Assembly (NCBI GenBank): GCA_964036295.1
Contig: OZ038469.1
Coordinates: 11,052,067 to 11,116,066, forward strand
Direction of reading: 5' to 3'
Source of the DNA: Plumapathes pennacea
Taxonomy: Eukaryota; Cnidaria; Anthozoa; Antipatharia; Myriopathidae
DNA length: 64,000 nt
Shown here: positions 45,705 through 58,177 of the stretch, piece after piece
Numbering within the stretch: position 1 is the first letter of the stretch
How the letters are laid out: every line of letters starts with the position of its first letter
The notes under the pieces: generated by a model
Told to the model about the DNA's origin: nothing
Database searches by the model: none
The model's input: only the letters and a program-made list of their open reading frames with translations
Program-made: the position numbers and the translations under genes

Positions 45705-47606
45705 CTAAAACATAAAACATATAAAAATTATATTGTAATATTGTTTCAGACAGAAATATTGTATTGCTATTTAAATACAGTGGTGGGAGTTAGAGAGTTC
45801 TGCCTGATTCAGTCTACAAAAAATACAACAGTAACTATAACAAAAATAATAACTAAAGTCAGAGGAGACTATAAGCTTCCACGTTTTTCCGCTATGTGCG
45901 ATTTAAGCAGTAGAAAGTGCGCGGACAAGTGACATTGAACCTGGCACATTGCGAGACAACTGAATACAGTCAAAATATTACAGTGTCCCAAGAACTCGTC
46001 ATCTCTATCTTCACAATGACGGCAAAAGATTTTCTTGAACTTCAGTGCGAGTGGGGCATCTGTGAATATTGCATTTTTAGGCTTATTTCATTTTATTACA
46101 CGACTTCACATTTTCGAGTGAAAATAAGGGCCAAAACGAGTACAATAATGGGAGCGTAATGCACTCGTCAGGAACCAGATCAACTGGTTTATCAGCTTAC
46201 GTGATCAATTTTCGCAAGCAAAGTTTACCAACGCGTCATATTGTGTTCCATTTTGCGCCGAACGTGCAGGGCATGGATGGCGCGTGCCTACCATTTCAAA
46301 ACACGTACTATTGAAGGAACTATCACCTTCATAGGGCAACCGCGTTAGTATGCCCCTGATGAGAATAGCACGGTTGACGGATAAACCCCAAATGATGGTC
46401 ATTACTTCGACACACCTTTCAGAGCGCTCTTCCCTACACCACTCGTTTTGCTTCCACTTTTACCAATTACTGTTATTGTGTTAGCGTCTTCACTAATCCC
46501 TCCGTTTTTCAGTTCTCTATTTATTGTACTCTCGGTTTTATTTGCTCCCCAACTACATGTCTCCCTACCAACGATGTTCCTTACACAAATAAGTCCTGAC
46601 AGGGACCCCAATTTAGCGCTGCAGCATATAATCACGTACTAATGCAAATCGTTTTAATTTATACTTCACTTCGCCACTCGACCACTCCATTAACCTCATA
46701 TAACTCATCCGCCATTAATCTTAATAAAATAGCACAGGGGTCAAAATACCCGCGGCACAATTCAAACTATGTCGTATAATAAAAAACTTATTACACCAAC
46801 AGTCGTGCAATTAACGGCTGTATTTTTACAACTCAGTTTTATTTTTCTCGCCTGAAGCAGGCTCAAAAAAATAAAACCGACTCGTAAACATACTCCGCCG
46901 TATTGCACTCCTTCCCGTATAATAACCTCTTTGTCATTGCTCTATACTTACCTGGTTCACACATCTTGCACGATTTTTTGCATTTCTTTGTCATGACGCG
47001 AAAAGCGTTGTCACAGTACCCTTTGGGTGCCCATTTGTCACAGTATTTCTCATCTTCGTCGGAGCAGGGGTCCGCTGTAGTAGCAAAAAAATATTCTAAG
47101 AAACATCTAATAAATGTTGTTTTTTTTTTTACAGAACACGCCTGGGAAGGAAAGCGCTTCTCAGAGTTTTGGGTAGGGTTTGTCGGGCGGTTCTCAAAAC
47201 CCTGACTCTATTTCAGGCTCTCGTTCAGAATAAAGTTTGTGGTTTTCCATTTCATACCTGTTTCCAAAATTCGTAGCCTATATTTTCCGTCTCGCATTAC
47301 TAAAACCAGACCCTATTTCAGACCAAAACTGCACCTTTTTGGGGCGACATGTATCTACAGTGTGTGGCTTACTCTCCATTGGAGACCCTTCTTCTCGGAA
47401 GAACATGGATTAACAGTATTTTGAACTCCTCTTTTTTTATATGTCATATATAACAATTTTGACTTGAAAATACCTTTACTTTTTTTGTCGTGTACTTTGC
47501 TGTGGGTCTTAGGATGCGACTTTTTCTTCGAAATTGATTTGCTTTCGCAGAGGCAGACCAAGACCAAAGAGACAATGAGAAACACAACAGCGCGTTCCAC
47601 CTTCAT
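44719..47606 (-). CDS. ShK-domain protein with Gln-rich repeats, gene D
   Basis: Three coding exons: 47474-47606 (signal peptide plus Lys/His-rich segment), 46952-47074 (six-Cys ShK) and 44719-45704 (four-Cys ShK variant, Gln-rich repeats, conserved C-terminus). Lengths 133, 123 and 986 sum to 414 codons, so 413 residues; both coding introns are phase 1. The repeat region is built of QQGYG, QQYGQ, and QQPCGQQQPCGPQQQQFG-type units, the last adding many cysteines. The C-terminal 30 or so residues ([21 protein letters not shown]) are conserved in gene E. Lys-rich and Gln-rich blocks in one secreted chain suggest a cross-linkable matrix or adhesive protein (inference). A non-coding first exon is proposed at 49250-49445. 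Confidence 0.85.
46952..47074 (-). CDS. Gene D exon: ShK module
   Basis: 123 nt, phase 1-1. Six Cys with DKWAPKGYC, VMTKKC and KKSCKMC motifs, Lys-rich around C4-C6. Confidence 0.85.
47474..47606 (-). CDS. Gene D exon: signal peptide and basic segment
   Basis: ATG at 47606-47604. Signal core AVVFLIVSLVLVCLC, then a Lys/Ser/His-rich stretch (SKKKSHPKTHSKVHDKKSK). The acceptor CACAG at 47617-47616 puts nine UTR bases before the ATG; donor G/GTATTT in phase 1. Confidence 0.8.
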
Positions 47607-47643
47607 AACAACCACCTGTGAACACGAATTAATAACAATAAAC

Positions 47644-47785
<142 letters not shown>

Positions 47786-48441
47786 TAATAGCTCCTACTT
47801 AATTCTACTAAACTCCATAATTAACGTCCTCTCATTCAGAAGGACTGCTGACCAGCGAACCAAGATGACCGCATCTTGCCACAAGATCAGAGCTCCTCAA
47901 ACAAAGATCAATGTCCAATGATATATCTATAACATCATGCTAAAAGACTCAACAGCAAACGATTTATATATGAGAAAGCACATATTTATTATATGAACTG
48001 CGGTAGAGAATGACTGCAAAGGTCGGAGCCGTAACTTAGTCTCTCTATTGGAGGCCATTAACCATATTTCTGCCCCAGTGTCAATTATAGGTATTTTCTG
48101 AATTGATTTCTGGCTATACACGCAACTCAGTACACTATTCACTGTCGCAAAAATATATTTTGATAAAAAGCTATAGGTTCAAGATATACAGAGAAATTAG
48201 AAAAAACAGTCTACCAAAATTCACCAAAAATGAATATATCATATTATTATGTAGACACGAGTGTTTTACTGGAAAATATACCGTGCGTAAAATCCATACG
48301 AAACTACATCCGGGACCCGAGTGGCGTATTTTCCATATCCTCACTAGTGAGAATATCGTTGGCATCATTTCCCGCTTTTTCACGGTTGTTTGTGCAATTC
48401 AGTTCTCGTAAAACACTCGTGTCTAATATAATAAAAAGAAA

Positions 48442-48579
48442 ATTACACGGCGGCTTGAAGATACGGATTTTATTTTCGAGTGGTAAAAACAATATTTTAC
48501 TCACTCGCGAAGCGCTCGTTTGTAAAATATTGTTTTACCACTCGAAAATAAAATTCATATCTTCGCGCCGCCGTGTAAT
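48442..48579. mobile_element. Fold-back element with 55-bp arms
   Basis: The left arm begins ATTACACGGCGGC and contains TTTTATTTTCGAGTGGTAAA. The right arm is its inverse, ending GCCGCCGTGTAAT. The loop centres on CGCGAAGCGCTCG. Lies in the gene D 5' intron. Confidence 0.8.
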
Positions 48580-48994
48580 ATCCTCTATATGTCTAGCTCT
48601 GTGAAAATATCACAATAAATGTTTCTTGACAAAACAAAGATCCAGTCAATTATCATGTTGTTTTCACAAGCCAACTGCTGATATTTTATGAGAAAATGGG
48701 AGACCGTACAATTTCAAATGCACTCCGAAAGTTATTTAAACTTCACGATAGGAGTAGTTGTCTGTTTTTAGCAATTACCTGATGAAGTATTCATGCAAAG
48801 TTGCCCGGTGCGAGTGTTCGTTGTAGGCAATATTCTTATATAAATGATTCTACGTTACTTAAAGGTCAGACATGATTTTCATTTTGAACTGAATTACACT
48901 GAAGTGTTACATAGTCAAGTGAAGCGAGCCTCTGTCGAGTTAACAATAAACATGTCGTTACCTTTCGACAGTTCTCAGTTTACATTGATCATCT

Positions 48995-49141
48995 GGGCCC
49001 GCAGTTATTCAAAGAGTGGATAGCGCTATTCACCGGATAAACCCTTATCCAGTTGATAAAATAAGCTTAAATGTTAACACGTGCCCACTGGATAGCAATT
49101 TATCCGACTGAGTGTTATCCACTCTTTGAACAACCGGGCCC
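48995..49141. mobile_element. Fold-back MITE (GGGCCC..GTGGATA ends)
   Basis: Left GGGCCCGCAGTTATTCAAAG and right (TTTGAACAACCGGGCCC) are inverses, and TATCCACT motifs repeat inside. A relative with GTGGATAGCGCTATCCAC lies at 61250-61336. Confidence 0.75.
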
Positions 49142-49249
49142 TGAACCGCATGTATTTCGATGATTAATATTGGTCATAGTCAAATTCATCCACATATTTA
49201 AATCATTATTATTATTATTTGATCGGATGACAAGTAAAGGTGCGCTTAC

Positions 49250-49445
49250 CTTATTTATAAAATCGCTTCCCACAGCCAAAACAAATCTGTAGCAGTCAAG
49301 AGAAAACCCTGGTGATCTGATCCTCCAGTGTTTTGGTTTAACCGTCAGGTAGGCAATGAATAATTGAGTGATGAAGTCAAGTGCAACGACAGTGATAAAT
49401 GGAGCACCTGCAGGGTGCAAGGAGTTCATCTGAACTCAGTTTAGA
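49250..49445 (-). other. Candidate 5' non-coding exon of gene D
   Basis: Ends ATAAATAAG/GTAAGC on the minus strand (49250/49249). The homologous segment 56551-56745 upstream of gene E ends ATAAATAAG/GTAAGT. Both lie upstream of a CACAG/GTGGTTG acceptor at the signal exon. The reading frame here is open but broken in the E copy, so a non-coding exon fits best. The 5' limit is approximate. Confidence 0.5.
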
Positions 49446-49733
49446 AAATAGTCCAGTCGTCAAATTAATTGAACATCCGACGGTAACAAATTTGTGTTTC
49501 CCTGGCGATGTCACACTTACTTATCTTGGTCAAGGTCATCGACCCCACCCCCACCCCCACGTTGCCCTTAAGTAGCTTGAACCCCCAAATTGTCTTATTT
49601 TATAGAAAATGCAACAAGCTATGTATTGAAAGTAAAAGTTCTCCAAAATATATCAATTGAGCAAAAACCCAAGGGTGGGGAGGGTGGGGTATGACTTTTC
49701 CGGTACAGTATACTTTCAAAAGCTAAATATATC

Positions 49734-49875
49734 TTATTGACCGAGTGCAAGGGCCGTAATGGGAGAATATCGGCCCGAGGTCTTGACAGTACGGACCGAG
49801 CGTAGCGAGGTCCGTACAAAAAAGACCGAGGGCCGATATTCTCTCAGTACGGTCCCGAGCAAACTCGGTCAATAA
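49734..49875. mobile_element. Fold-back MITE (TTATTGACCGAGT ends)
   Basis: Left TTATTGACCGAGTGCAAGGG; right ends ACTCGGTCAATAA; inverted GGCCGATATTCTC and GGTCCGTAC motifs inside. Confidence 0.75.
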
Positions 49876-49977
49876 GAGATTTATTACACGACTATGTGAT
49901 CATTGAAACCTGCACCGATCGGCAAAATTTTATGCCGTGCGTAAATCGTAAACAAGAATTTTCAGAGTACAAATCTT

Positions 49978-50001
49978 GGGGGGGGGGGGGGGGGGGGGGG
50001 G
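49978..50001. repeat. Poly-G tract
   Basis: About 24 G. Length is likely to be uncertain. Confidence 0.9.
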
Positions 50002-50009
50002 CATACAGA

Positions 50010-51420
50010 CCCGATCTACACTTTTCTTTTATTTATGTGAACAAAATGTCATAGAAAAGTATAGGAGAAACCACCAACTTAAGCGGAGCCAAAGGAAACA
50101 AGTAAAACGAGTGGGATGAAAGACAAACTATAATTTGCGGATGCATCATAAGTCTACGAAAATTGACCAGTCTTACTATGTACTGTCGAAGAAAACAAGC
50201 AATGAAAAGGCAATCCTTACCTGATACTCAGCTCAATGCGCATCTCGGCGAATTCATGAATTCAAAACAAAATGGCGGTAACCGCCGCCTCCATTTTGAA
50301 AGTAGTCCTGTGTAAGAGTCCCAGGAAGCTTTGTTGGAACGACAGGCAATTAAAATTTACATCTTTTGGAGACGAGAAATCAGAGAATTCAGGACTAAAA
50401 GACTACTGACTTACATGAATATTGTTTCTGGCTCCCAAGAGAATTTATCTTTCGCTTAACTTTGAAGAAGACAATGTTGAGTTTTGCGAGCGACTCTGTT
50501 CGTTGCCATCTGTTTCAGCAAGTTACGAGAAACTTTCTGCATTAACTTCCCATGCTACTTTCCGCAGAACTCAACCAGTTATGCTCTTCACCATTCACAA
50601 GTCAATAAGAAGAATTCAAACTACAAAAACTTTTTAGCTGCAAACTCGACGATTCACCTTGGCTGCAAACATCAAATGCTCATCAAATTTGACAGCCGCA
50701 CTTGTATGGTTTTCTTCAAATTTCATTTCCGTTTCCGTTTTAAATGTGGTCATTTAATATTCCTGCCATTTTGATTATTTTTGCAACTCAGAAAAACATG
50801 CGTAATCTTACGTGATCATCTGATTGGTGGATTTTCTGTATCGGACCGCTCAGCAGTCTAGTCGTGCAATAAGGTGGGATACAAAAAGAAAAAACCTGCA
50901 CAAGGTATTAAAATCCTTGAACAGCATTCCAGTATTGTTTTCCCCGAAAGAAAAATGACTTGGCTTTGTGAAAGTTTAATAAGATTTCAATGATCACAGT
51001 GTAAGTCATCAAGTTAGAGCATCCATATCACAATGTTCAAAAATATAATAAATATAAAACACTATACTCAGGTTCCCTTAGAATGAAATGCTTTATAATG
51101 TATTGCACCAGTAGATGAAAAATCTCTATTTTACGTTTATATACACCCGAATTTAAACCAACAGATACGAAGACCGTCTTGTTTGGAAACTTTTCCATTG
51201 TCAGGCCTGAAAGTTGACAAAAACAAATTATCAAGTCCATTATCAAAGGTAGAAACTTTTTATTAACGTGCACTGCAACATACTTATAAAATCTATCAAT
51301 TTAATATTTTTTACACGGTGTTGAAACAGATCAATTGCCACAAATTACAGCTGAAGCACAACTGGAGAACGTAATTCCTAAAAAATGTAATATGAAGTTG
51401 ATGCAAATTTTCTTCAATCA
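50010..51420. other. Intergenic between genes D and E
   Basis: No gene recognised. An AAAATGGCGGTAACCGCC palindrome-like site occurs near 50270, and there is homology with the gene D 3' flank from about 51020. Confidence 0.5.
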
Positions 51421-51442
51421 AAATCGGTCTACTCACCAAACA

Positions 51443-52227
51443 CTAAGCTATGGTCACCTGCTCCATCATGTTCGGCATGTTTCCTTTCTTAAAAGGTGCT
51501 GGTCCCTCGGTTCCAGGCTCAGGATGGCTGATCGAGTAGGCCCCTTCAGGTCTTCCGTGCGGTTGGTCGGCGCCATCAGGTTGGTCAGCACCACCACTAG
51601 GTTGTGTTGGCACTATGGCACCTGTCGGTTGTTGTGATTGACCAAAAGGTTGTTGACCAACTTGTGGTTGCTGTCCATATCCTTGTTGTTGACCAACTTG
51701 TGGTTGCTGTCCATATCCTTGTTGTTGACCAACTTGTGGTTGTTGTCCATATCCTTGTTGTTGACCAACTTGTGGTTGTTGTCCATATCCTTGCTCTTGA
51801 CCATATGGTTGTTGTTGACCGTATGGTTGTTGTTGTTGGTGTTGACCGTATGGTTGTTGTTGTTGACCGTATGGTTGTTGGCCATATGGTTGTTGTTGAC
51901 CATATGGTTGTTGTTGACCGTATGGTTGTTGTTGGCCATATGGTTGTTGTTGACCATATGGTTGTTGTTGACCGTATGGTTGTTGTTGGCCGTATGGTTG
52001 TTGTTGTTGTTGTTGGCCGTATGACTGTTGACCGTAAGGTAGCTGTCCAGGTGCGATCGGTGCCCGTCCAAGTGCTGCTTGTCTAGCAGCCCCTGGATTT
52101 TTCTCTATAACTTTCTTGCAGCTAAACTTACAGTGCTTCAACGTGTATGGCTGGTGCTCCGGTTTACTGCATAGACCTTCTTCTTTCCACGAGTGGCAAC
52201 GTGAATCATCGTCTATAACAGAGTTGC
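51443..52227 (-). CDS. Gene E terminal exon
   Basis: Acceptor TTTAG at 52229-52228, phase 1. Four-Cys domain [18 protein letters not shown], then the PYGQ repeats; TAG at 51445-51443. Plus-strand frames rich in Val/Leu/Trp are shadows of the repeat. Confidence 0.85.
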
Positions 52228-53307
52228 CTAAACGCCAAACATCTAAATCATCATGATTGTTTTAAGGAGTATAGGATATTAAATTTTGAACTAAATATTA
52301 ACCAAATCAGGAGAACCTGTCCAATTATGCTAAAAATAGAATTAAAAATGAAGAGTGACATTGTCTCCCACGATTTGGCTATTTTAAGTCAAGATGGATG
52401 TACCATTGTTTGCTTGTCTAGCCGTGTATGTTCTCTTCACTTTTTATGTCCGCTGTTTCGCAACGGATTATCTGCAGACCCCGCGTTGCGGGAGGCTAAA
52501 AACTGCATTCTACACAGACATCCATTCCGTTTTCGAGCCTTTGAAGGATCGACTCTGGGTATATAAGTTTAACAATTTCCGAGAAAAGTACTAAAACGTG
52601 CGAAAAATGATGGTATTTTAAGCATCAATCTTGGACCATACAGTTGGTTACCTGGTTTACACATCTTGCACGACTTTTTGCATTTTATGGTCATAACACC
52701 ATAAGCTGTGTCACACTTCCCTTTAGGAGCCCATTCATCGCAATAATTTTTGTCCTCGTCGAAGCAGGGGTCCACTGTAGAAAAAGAGGAAACTTGTGAG
52801 GAGAAAAGCTTTCTTCGGAAGCAAGTTAAGAAGAGTGCTCAATTTTCTACAGAACACACACGTGAAAAGCCGATTGGGTTGGGGAGCAGGTTATTTTCAA
52901 TTTACTTTTTATTATCTTCCCATGTCTTTTTCCGACTATTGTTCGCCAGAACACCACGAGTTTCTCAGAATACAAAAATCGCTCCATATTCCAGACAAAA
53001 ACATGCAAAATGTATGCCCTATTCCATATCAAAACGTTCAAAACGTTACTTTTTTCTGATATCTGGTAACTCCTCGGAAAATTATGTTGTTCTAATATAA
53101 AGCAGTGTACAACCCCTCCCGTTCTCGATTTTGCGTATGGCGTAACATTTTAATAGCACTGGGAAAAATACGTGTACCATCGTGAATTTTATTGTGAATC
53201 TTGTGAATCTTGTGATGCGACTTTTTCTTGGAAATTGACTTGCTTTCGCAGAGGCACACCATCACCCAACAGGCTGTGAGTAGCACAAGAGCGCGTTCCA
53301 CCTTCAT
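51443..53307 (-). CDS. ShK-domain protein with PYGQ repeats, gene E
   Basis: Three coding exons: 53178-53307, 52652-52774 and 51443-52227 (130, 123 and 785 nt; 345 residues), all junctions phase 1. Order: signal peptide ([13 protein letters not shown]), Lys/His-rich segment, six-Cys ShK, four-Cys ShK variant, then about a dozen PYGQQQ units, four [11 protein letters not shown] units, a short spacer and the C-terminal motif shared with gene D ([14 protein letters not shown]..). It lacks the Cys-containing repeats of D. Same strand and order as D, 4 kb apart: a tandem duplicate whose repeat region has evolved separately. Secreted, function unproven; a silk- or glue-like material is plausible. 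Confidence 0.85.
52652..52774 (-). CDS. Gene E exon: ShK module
   Basis: 123 nt, phase 1-1, six Cys, with DEWAPKGKC and CKKSCKMC. Near-identical layout to the D module. Confidence 0.85.
53178..53307 (-). CDS. Gene E exon: signal peptide and basic segment
   Basis: ATG at 53307-53305, preceded by the acceptor CACAG (53318-53317). A Lys/His-rich tract ([17 protein letters not shown]) follows the signal peptide. Phase 1 donor G/GTACAC. Confidence 0.8.
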
Positions 53308-53360
53308 ACCAACCACCTGTGAAATGAATCTCAATATTACGTTTGGTTATAGTCGAACTA

Positions 53361-55075
53361 CAATCCTGGCCAAAAGTCATGGGACACTTAGCTTTTTATC
53401 TGAAAATGATGACACTTTTACACTTCCCGTCCCCCTCCCCCCATACAATGTTGACTGAGTGTGCTCAAAGTGCACACTCTTTAAGCAACATTGTATAGGG
53501 GGAGGGGGAGCCGCTTTTGTTGTTGAACAAGAGTGATGGTGAAAAAATAGCATTTTTGCAGAGTGTCCCACATACTTTTGGCCAGGATTGTCTGAATTAG
53601 GCAATTTTACTAAAATCATCCATAACTTCTAGAGACTTTTAAGTATTAATGCCAAACTTGAAATAGTTATTTTTCGTGACCTTCTCTATATATTCGAACA
53701 AAGTTTGCCTAATAAAAAACAGTTGGAACATTTCGCTGAATGACGTGCTCGTATCGCATGTGCTGAGCAATGTGATTGTGACGCGGTAAAATTGAAAATG
53801 TTACGGTCACAATTAAATGTAACGGTTTTAACGATTAAAAACTGAGGATAAAACCTTCGAATCGATTAATCGTTTATTTTACGATACTCAGACGTCGAAA
53901 TTCAACGAAAAACAGAAATTCAAATAGGAAAAGGAATTATTTCCGCGGAGCAGAGGGCTGGCCATTTGCTTGCGAATTAACGAAAATAGATCGTTTCGCG
54001 ACATCGCGCGAGATTGTGGAATCTCAAAGTCTTCCGCGGTTCGAGTTGTTTGCCGCCGTAGTCTTAGGTATGTTTCTACGGTTCATCACACACGTATCAC
54101 CGCTCGATTCACACGCACGGTTCACCGTTTTAAGCTGCTTTACTAGGAACACAGTTATACACTATTAGTTTCTCTATTGATTGCTACAGCTTTAACAAGC
54201 ACGATGTTTACGTATAGACCATTATCATTCACTTTGTGAAAGTATTTACCAAAATTGAGACAGTTGAAAATGGTGAATCGTTATAACTTTAAGAAAAAAA
54301 CTTATTATTTTTTTTATAAGCTGTTGAAATGGTGAACCGATGCAAAGATGGTATTCGTTTAATTCGCAATCGTACGTTTTTTTATAGTACGTAAAGTGAG
54401 ATTTTGTTCATTACCTGAAGGCATAGTCGAGTCATTTTCTTTCTCAGTGTGATCAGTATTATGATAAACGCAAGAGTGTGAACCGTGATGTGAATTATGG
54501 GTGAATTATGAACAAGTGCACCGCTAAATATCTGACCAAGTCCGCTGGGACTGGGGAAGTGCGTTGCATGCTTTATAGTTGTAATTGTAGGTATCCGGTT
54601 TCATTAAATTTTCAGAAAAAATACATCTAGACAGATACAAAATCACAAATATTTCCGTTGGTGCCTTCTCTGAATCAGCACTTGTTATAACACTTACTTT
54701 AACTCGCGCTAAAATAATTCTTTTGCAGTAAATATATCACAAATACATGCACAGCGTTTATAAAAATTATCCAGCCAAGTTTGGCCACAATACATCAAAT
54801 CCTCTAGAAGATATGGATATTTTAAATTAACTCACATTATAGAGACAATCCTGGCCAAAAGTCATGGGACACTTAGCTTTATATCTGAAAATTATGACAC
54901 TTTTACACTTCCCGCCCCCCTCCCCCCATACAATGTTGACTGAGTGTGCTCAAAGTGCACACTCTTTAAGCAACTTTGTATAGGGGGAGGGGGGAGCCGC
55001 TTTTGTTGTTGAACAAGAGTGATGGTGAAAAATAGCATTTTTGCAGAGTGTCCCACATACTTTTGGCCAGGATTG
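53361..55075. mobile_element. Composite element: two 230-bp Tc1-like MITEs around a 1.26-kb core
   Basis: MITE copies at 53361-53590 and 54846-55075 each begin CAATCCTGGCCAAAAGTCAT and end ACTTTTGGCCAGGATTG. The outer flanks are ..GAACTA and TAGTTC.., giving TA on both outer sides. The inner flanks (TCTGAA.. and ..AGAGA) lack TA. The GGCCAAAAGT tip and TA site are Tc1/mariner-like. The core has no recognised gene. Lies in the gene E 5' intron. Confidence 0.65.
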
Positions 55076-55557
55076 TAGTTCTAGAAATTCAATACTAGCT
55101 TGCCGCACGAGCAATTGTTTCTCGTGCTAGTTGTCAGGAACTTGGCCGTAGTATCCATCTTCATATGATAGGTCTTTGAACCAACCTTGCCCCGTCCGTA
55201 AGCTATTCTTATAGTATAGGCTTGTTGTCTTCCGCGGCGACGTATCAAGGCCCACGAAGTAACTTAAATGTTTTGTTTTAGGTCATGTACCATAGTGCCC
55301 AAACAAAAAACAACCCTAGCTGAGTTCAAGACAAAACTTGTGCTGAGTTCCGCACGATCAATCAAAGGCATTTCTAAAAATAACTCAAGACGGGTTGGCT
55401 CACACGTATAATGTAGATGGACGCTTCGAGGTAGCGATGGTATGATGGAGGTTTGCGAAGCCCTTAAATCAGTCATACATTGCTAACCCACTCTGGAGTT
55501 CTCACTAACCCGAGCGCGCTTCGCAAATTATAAAAGCCCCGTTAGTTCTACCGATGC

Positions 55558-55652
55558 ATACATATATTATATATATTATACATATTTATATATATTTATA
55601 TATATTTATATATATTTATATATATTTATATTTATATATATTTATATTTATA
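55558..55652. repeat. (TATATATTTA)n AT microsatellite
   Basis: A run of TATATATTTATA units in the gene E 5' intron. Confidence 0.9.
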
Positions 55653-55659
55653 CAATAGT

Positions 55660-56540
55660 TATGATGCTACGCGCGTTCTGATTGGCTAAATAACCGTGAA
55701 AGATGAGAATGTCTGTCCGTCGGATTATTAGGATTGAAAGACTGACAAGTTTTTAGCAGGTTCAATAATTAGAAAATAAATGTAAAACAAAGCAAAAGTA
55801 ATGAAGTGAAAAAAATATACCAGTAGTACCACGTTATAATAATAATATATAATGCCAAGTTCTATGAAAGATGCACTCTTGGTAAAAGATGGTCGCGTAA
55901 AGTCATTCAATCCCATCTGTTGCTAAAGTTCAGTTGCGTTATTTTTTCACAAGAATCTGCTGATAGCTACGAGAAAATGAGAGACCATACAATTCAACTA
56001 AAAGCCAAAAGCAATAGGTTTACTTTAAAGAAGTGTTGTCATTTTAAGCACATTACATGGTGGATTATATGTATAAGGCTCGTGGCTCGAGTCATCTTTA
56101 GGCAATTTTCTTACATACGAATGACCTACTCTATTTAGTTAAATTCTGAAGTGAATTCAGCCATAGAAGTGTTGAGTTTGTTTTGGTTCATTCCCAACAA
56201 TAAAATGTCATTCTTGGTTCACCGAAATTGATTAGCTAAGTCGTTAACTCCAATTCACGTGCACGAAATAGTTGATTCAAAGCATTCGACCATACATTTA
56301 ACAATCGGAGCAAAAAAAAAGAAAAAATATATATATATCGACATGTAACGACAGTTCAGTTTACACTGATCATCTGAACCGTATTTATGTTTTAATTATA
56401 TCGGGTTTCTCTTCTTGGTCATTCAGGGCCATTTATCATGCAATCTTAAAAGGTAAATATAGTTGGTCATAGCAAATTCATCCACGTGACGTATTTATCA
56501 CGCATTTTGCAATAAAATTCTTAAACTATTAAATGTAAAA
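55660..56540. other. Gene E 5' intron, remainder
   Basis: From about 55900 it is homologous to 48690-49000 upstream of gene D (GAGAAAATG.GAGACC.TACAATT), confirming that the duplication included upstream DNA. No coding exon seen. Confidence 0.5.
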
Positions 56541-56550
56541 CTGGACTTAC

Positions 56551-56745
56551 CTTATTTATAAAATCTCTTTCTACAGCCGAAACAAATATCTAACTGTGGT
56601 GAAGAGATTAAACAGTGAGGTTACAGGTTAAATCCTCAGGTGGTCATTAAAAAATTCAGTGATGTTGTCAAATGCAGTAAACGTCATGAATAGAACACCT
56701 ACAGGGTAGAACAACTTCATCTGATCTCAGCTTTTAGAAAATACG
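56551..56745 (-). other. Candidate 5' non-coding exon of gene E
   Basis: The donor AATAAG/GTAAGT lies at 56551/56550. The sequence aligns with 49250-49445, including CTGAG.TCAGATGAA near the 5' end. In-frame stops here argue against coding. Confidence 0.5.
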
Positions 56746-56749
56746 TTCT

Positions 56750-58170
56750 AGTCGCCAAATTGAAGAGCCTAATTTATAGACAACTTAACTGCAGAACACT
56801 GTTATCATGAGAAGATCTCGCATACTCTTCGTTTTTGTAATAGACTTTCAACATAATGTTGACAAGAATAAGTTGAATAGGCCATTTCCGAGATGCCCGT
56901 TGGCTCTGCTTCAAGACGAGGCCTAGTGCAAACCTTTCTTATGAAAATGAGTCTGATCTGCATGAAAATGAAAAATAATTTTCATAAGTAATTTTTCACA
57001 CTAGGTCTTGTTTTGAATCAGAGGTTCCAGTCATCTCGGAAAGGGCCTATTAAATATAGGCTTGCGAAGTGCACAATAAATTGAAAAGCAAAATTTTATT
57101 TGTGAAGAACGGCCATCATTTAACCAAAAACCCTGTCCATAAACGACTAAAACGGCGGGACGGCCTGGAAACAAAGAGGCGCAGTCGCTAAGCTCCCAAA
57201 CGGAAAGGAAATTCGAACTTTGTATCCATTCAAAGTTCAATATATATACTTATCACTGAATATTTATAATGTTTATCTTGACCAAGTTGTAGTAAGTAAA
57301 TAAGACACTTGTCTATAGAAAGAAATCTAGAACGATAAAATCATCTATTCGTTTCTACAAAGGAAATTTGCCTAGCATTTTGCGCTATGGCCTCTATTGG
57401 CTTTTGCTTTCCCTTCTTATTTATATTTGCAAACGAAGTCACATTATAAGCCACCATTTTTGTGGTCTAATATGCCAAAATTAATACTGCTTATGTTTCA
57501 GTGTAAAATAGATTTTCCCACCAGATGAAAGTTGTGATTTGTTAATATATACTTCTTGAACGTCTATTTTTACCACACACTCTTGATTGCTCGCCCGCTG
57601 CAGAAGCAACCTGTTCAATATATCCGCGGATCGACGTAGAAATCGCACCAGTGAATAACATGACAGGATTCAAACCAATGACAAAGGGTTACGATTACTA
57701 ATTGAGGTTCAAAATGCAGGATAATTTAACCCTTTCACCTCCAAGGATGATCAACTTCAAGTTTCTCTTTTCATTCTCCCACCAGAGATACATCATGAAG
57801 TGTTGAGAATTTGACATTTGATACCTTGCTTAAATGACAGCTGATTAAAATATAAATTCTCTTTTCATCACGCATACATTTTCTTATTTTATGGCTGGGA
57901 GAATTTGTATTTTGAGCTTGGGTAGTTTTAGGTCCCACTCTGGCAGTTAAAGTGGCCTGAGATCTCTTCAGGTTAGATACGAGCCAGATTTAGACAGTCG
58001 ACTTTTTCTTAGATCGGTCTACATGCATTTTTGGGAAGTGATTTTGTGAAAGGTGTATTTGTAAATGCGCGTCAATACGATATTGGCCAACTCAATACAA
58101 GGCTAATTGTAAACGGGCCCTCATATTATTTTTATATTCAGTTGAGTGAGGAAGTTATTACGAAACTAAA
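56750..58170. other. Intergenic, no gene seen
   Basis: Contains the piggyBac-like MITE at 57726. A 73-codon plus frame at 58031 overlaps a repeated segment and is unrecognised. Confidence 0.45.
57726..57905. mobile_element. piggyBac-like MITE, fourth copy
   Basis: Starts TTAACCCTTTCACCTCCAAG; the interior shares AGCTGATTAAAATA..-type sequence in opposite orientation with the 27299 copy. The right end is eroded. Confidence 0.55.
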
Positions 58171-58177
58171 TGAAACA

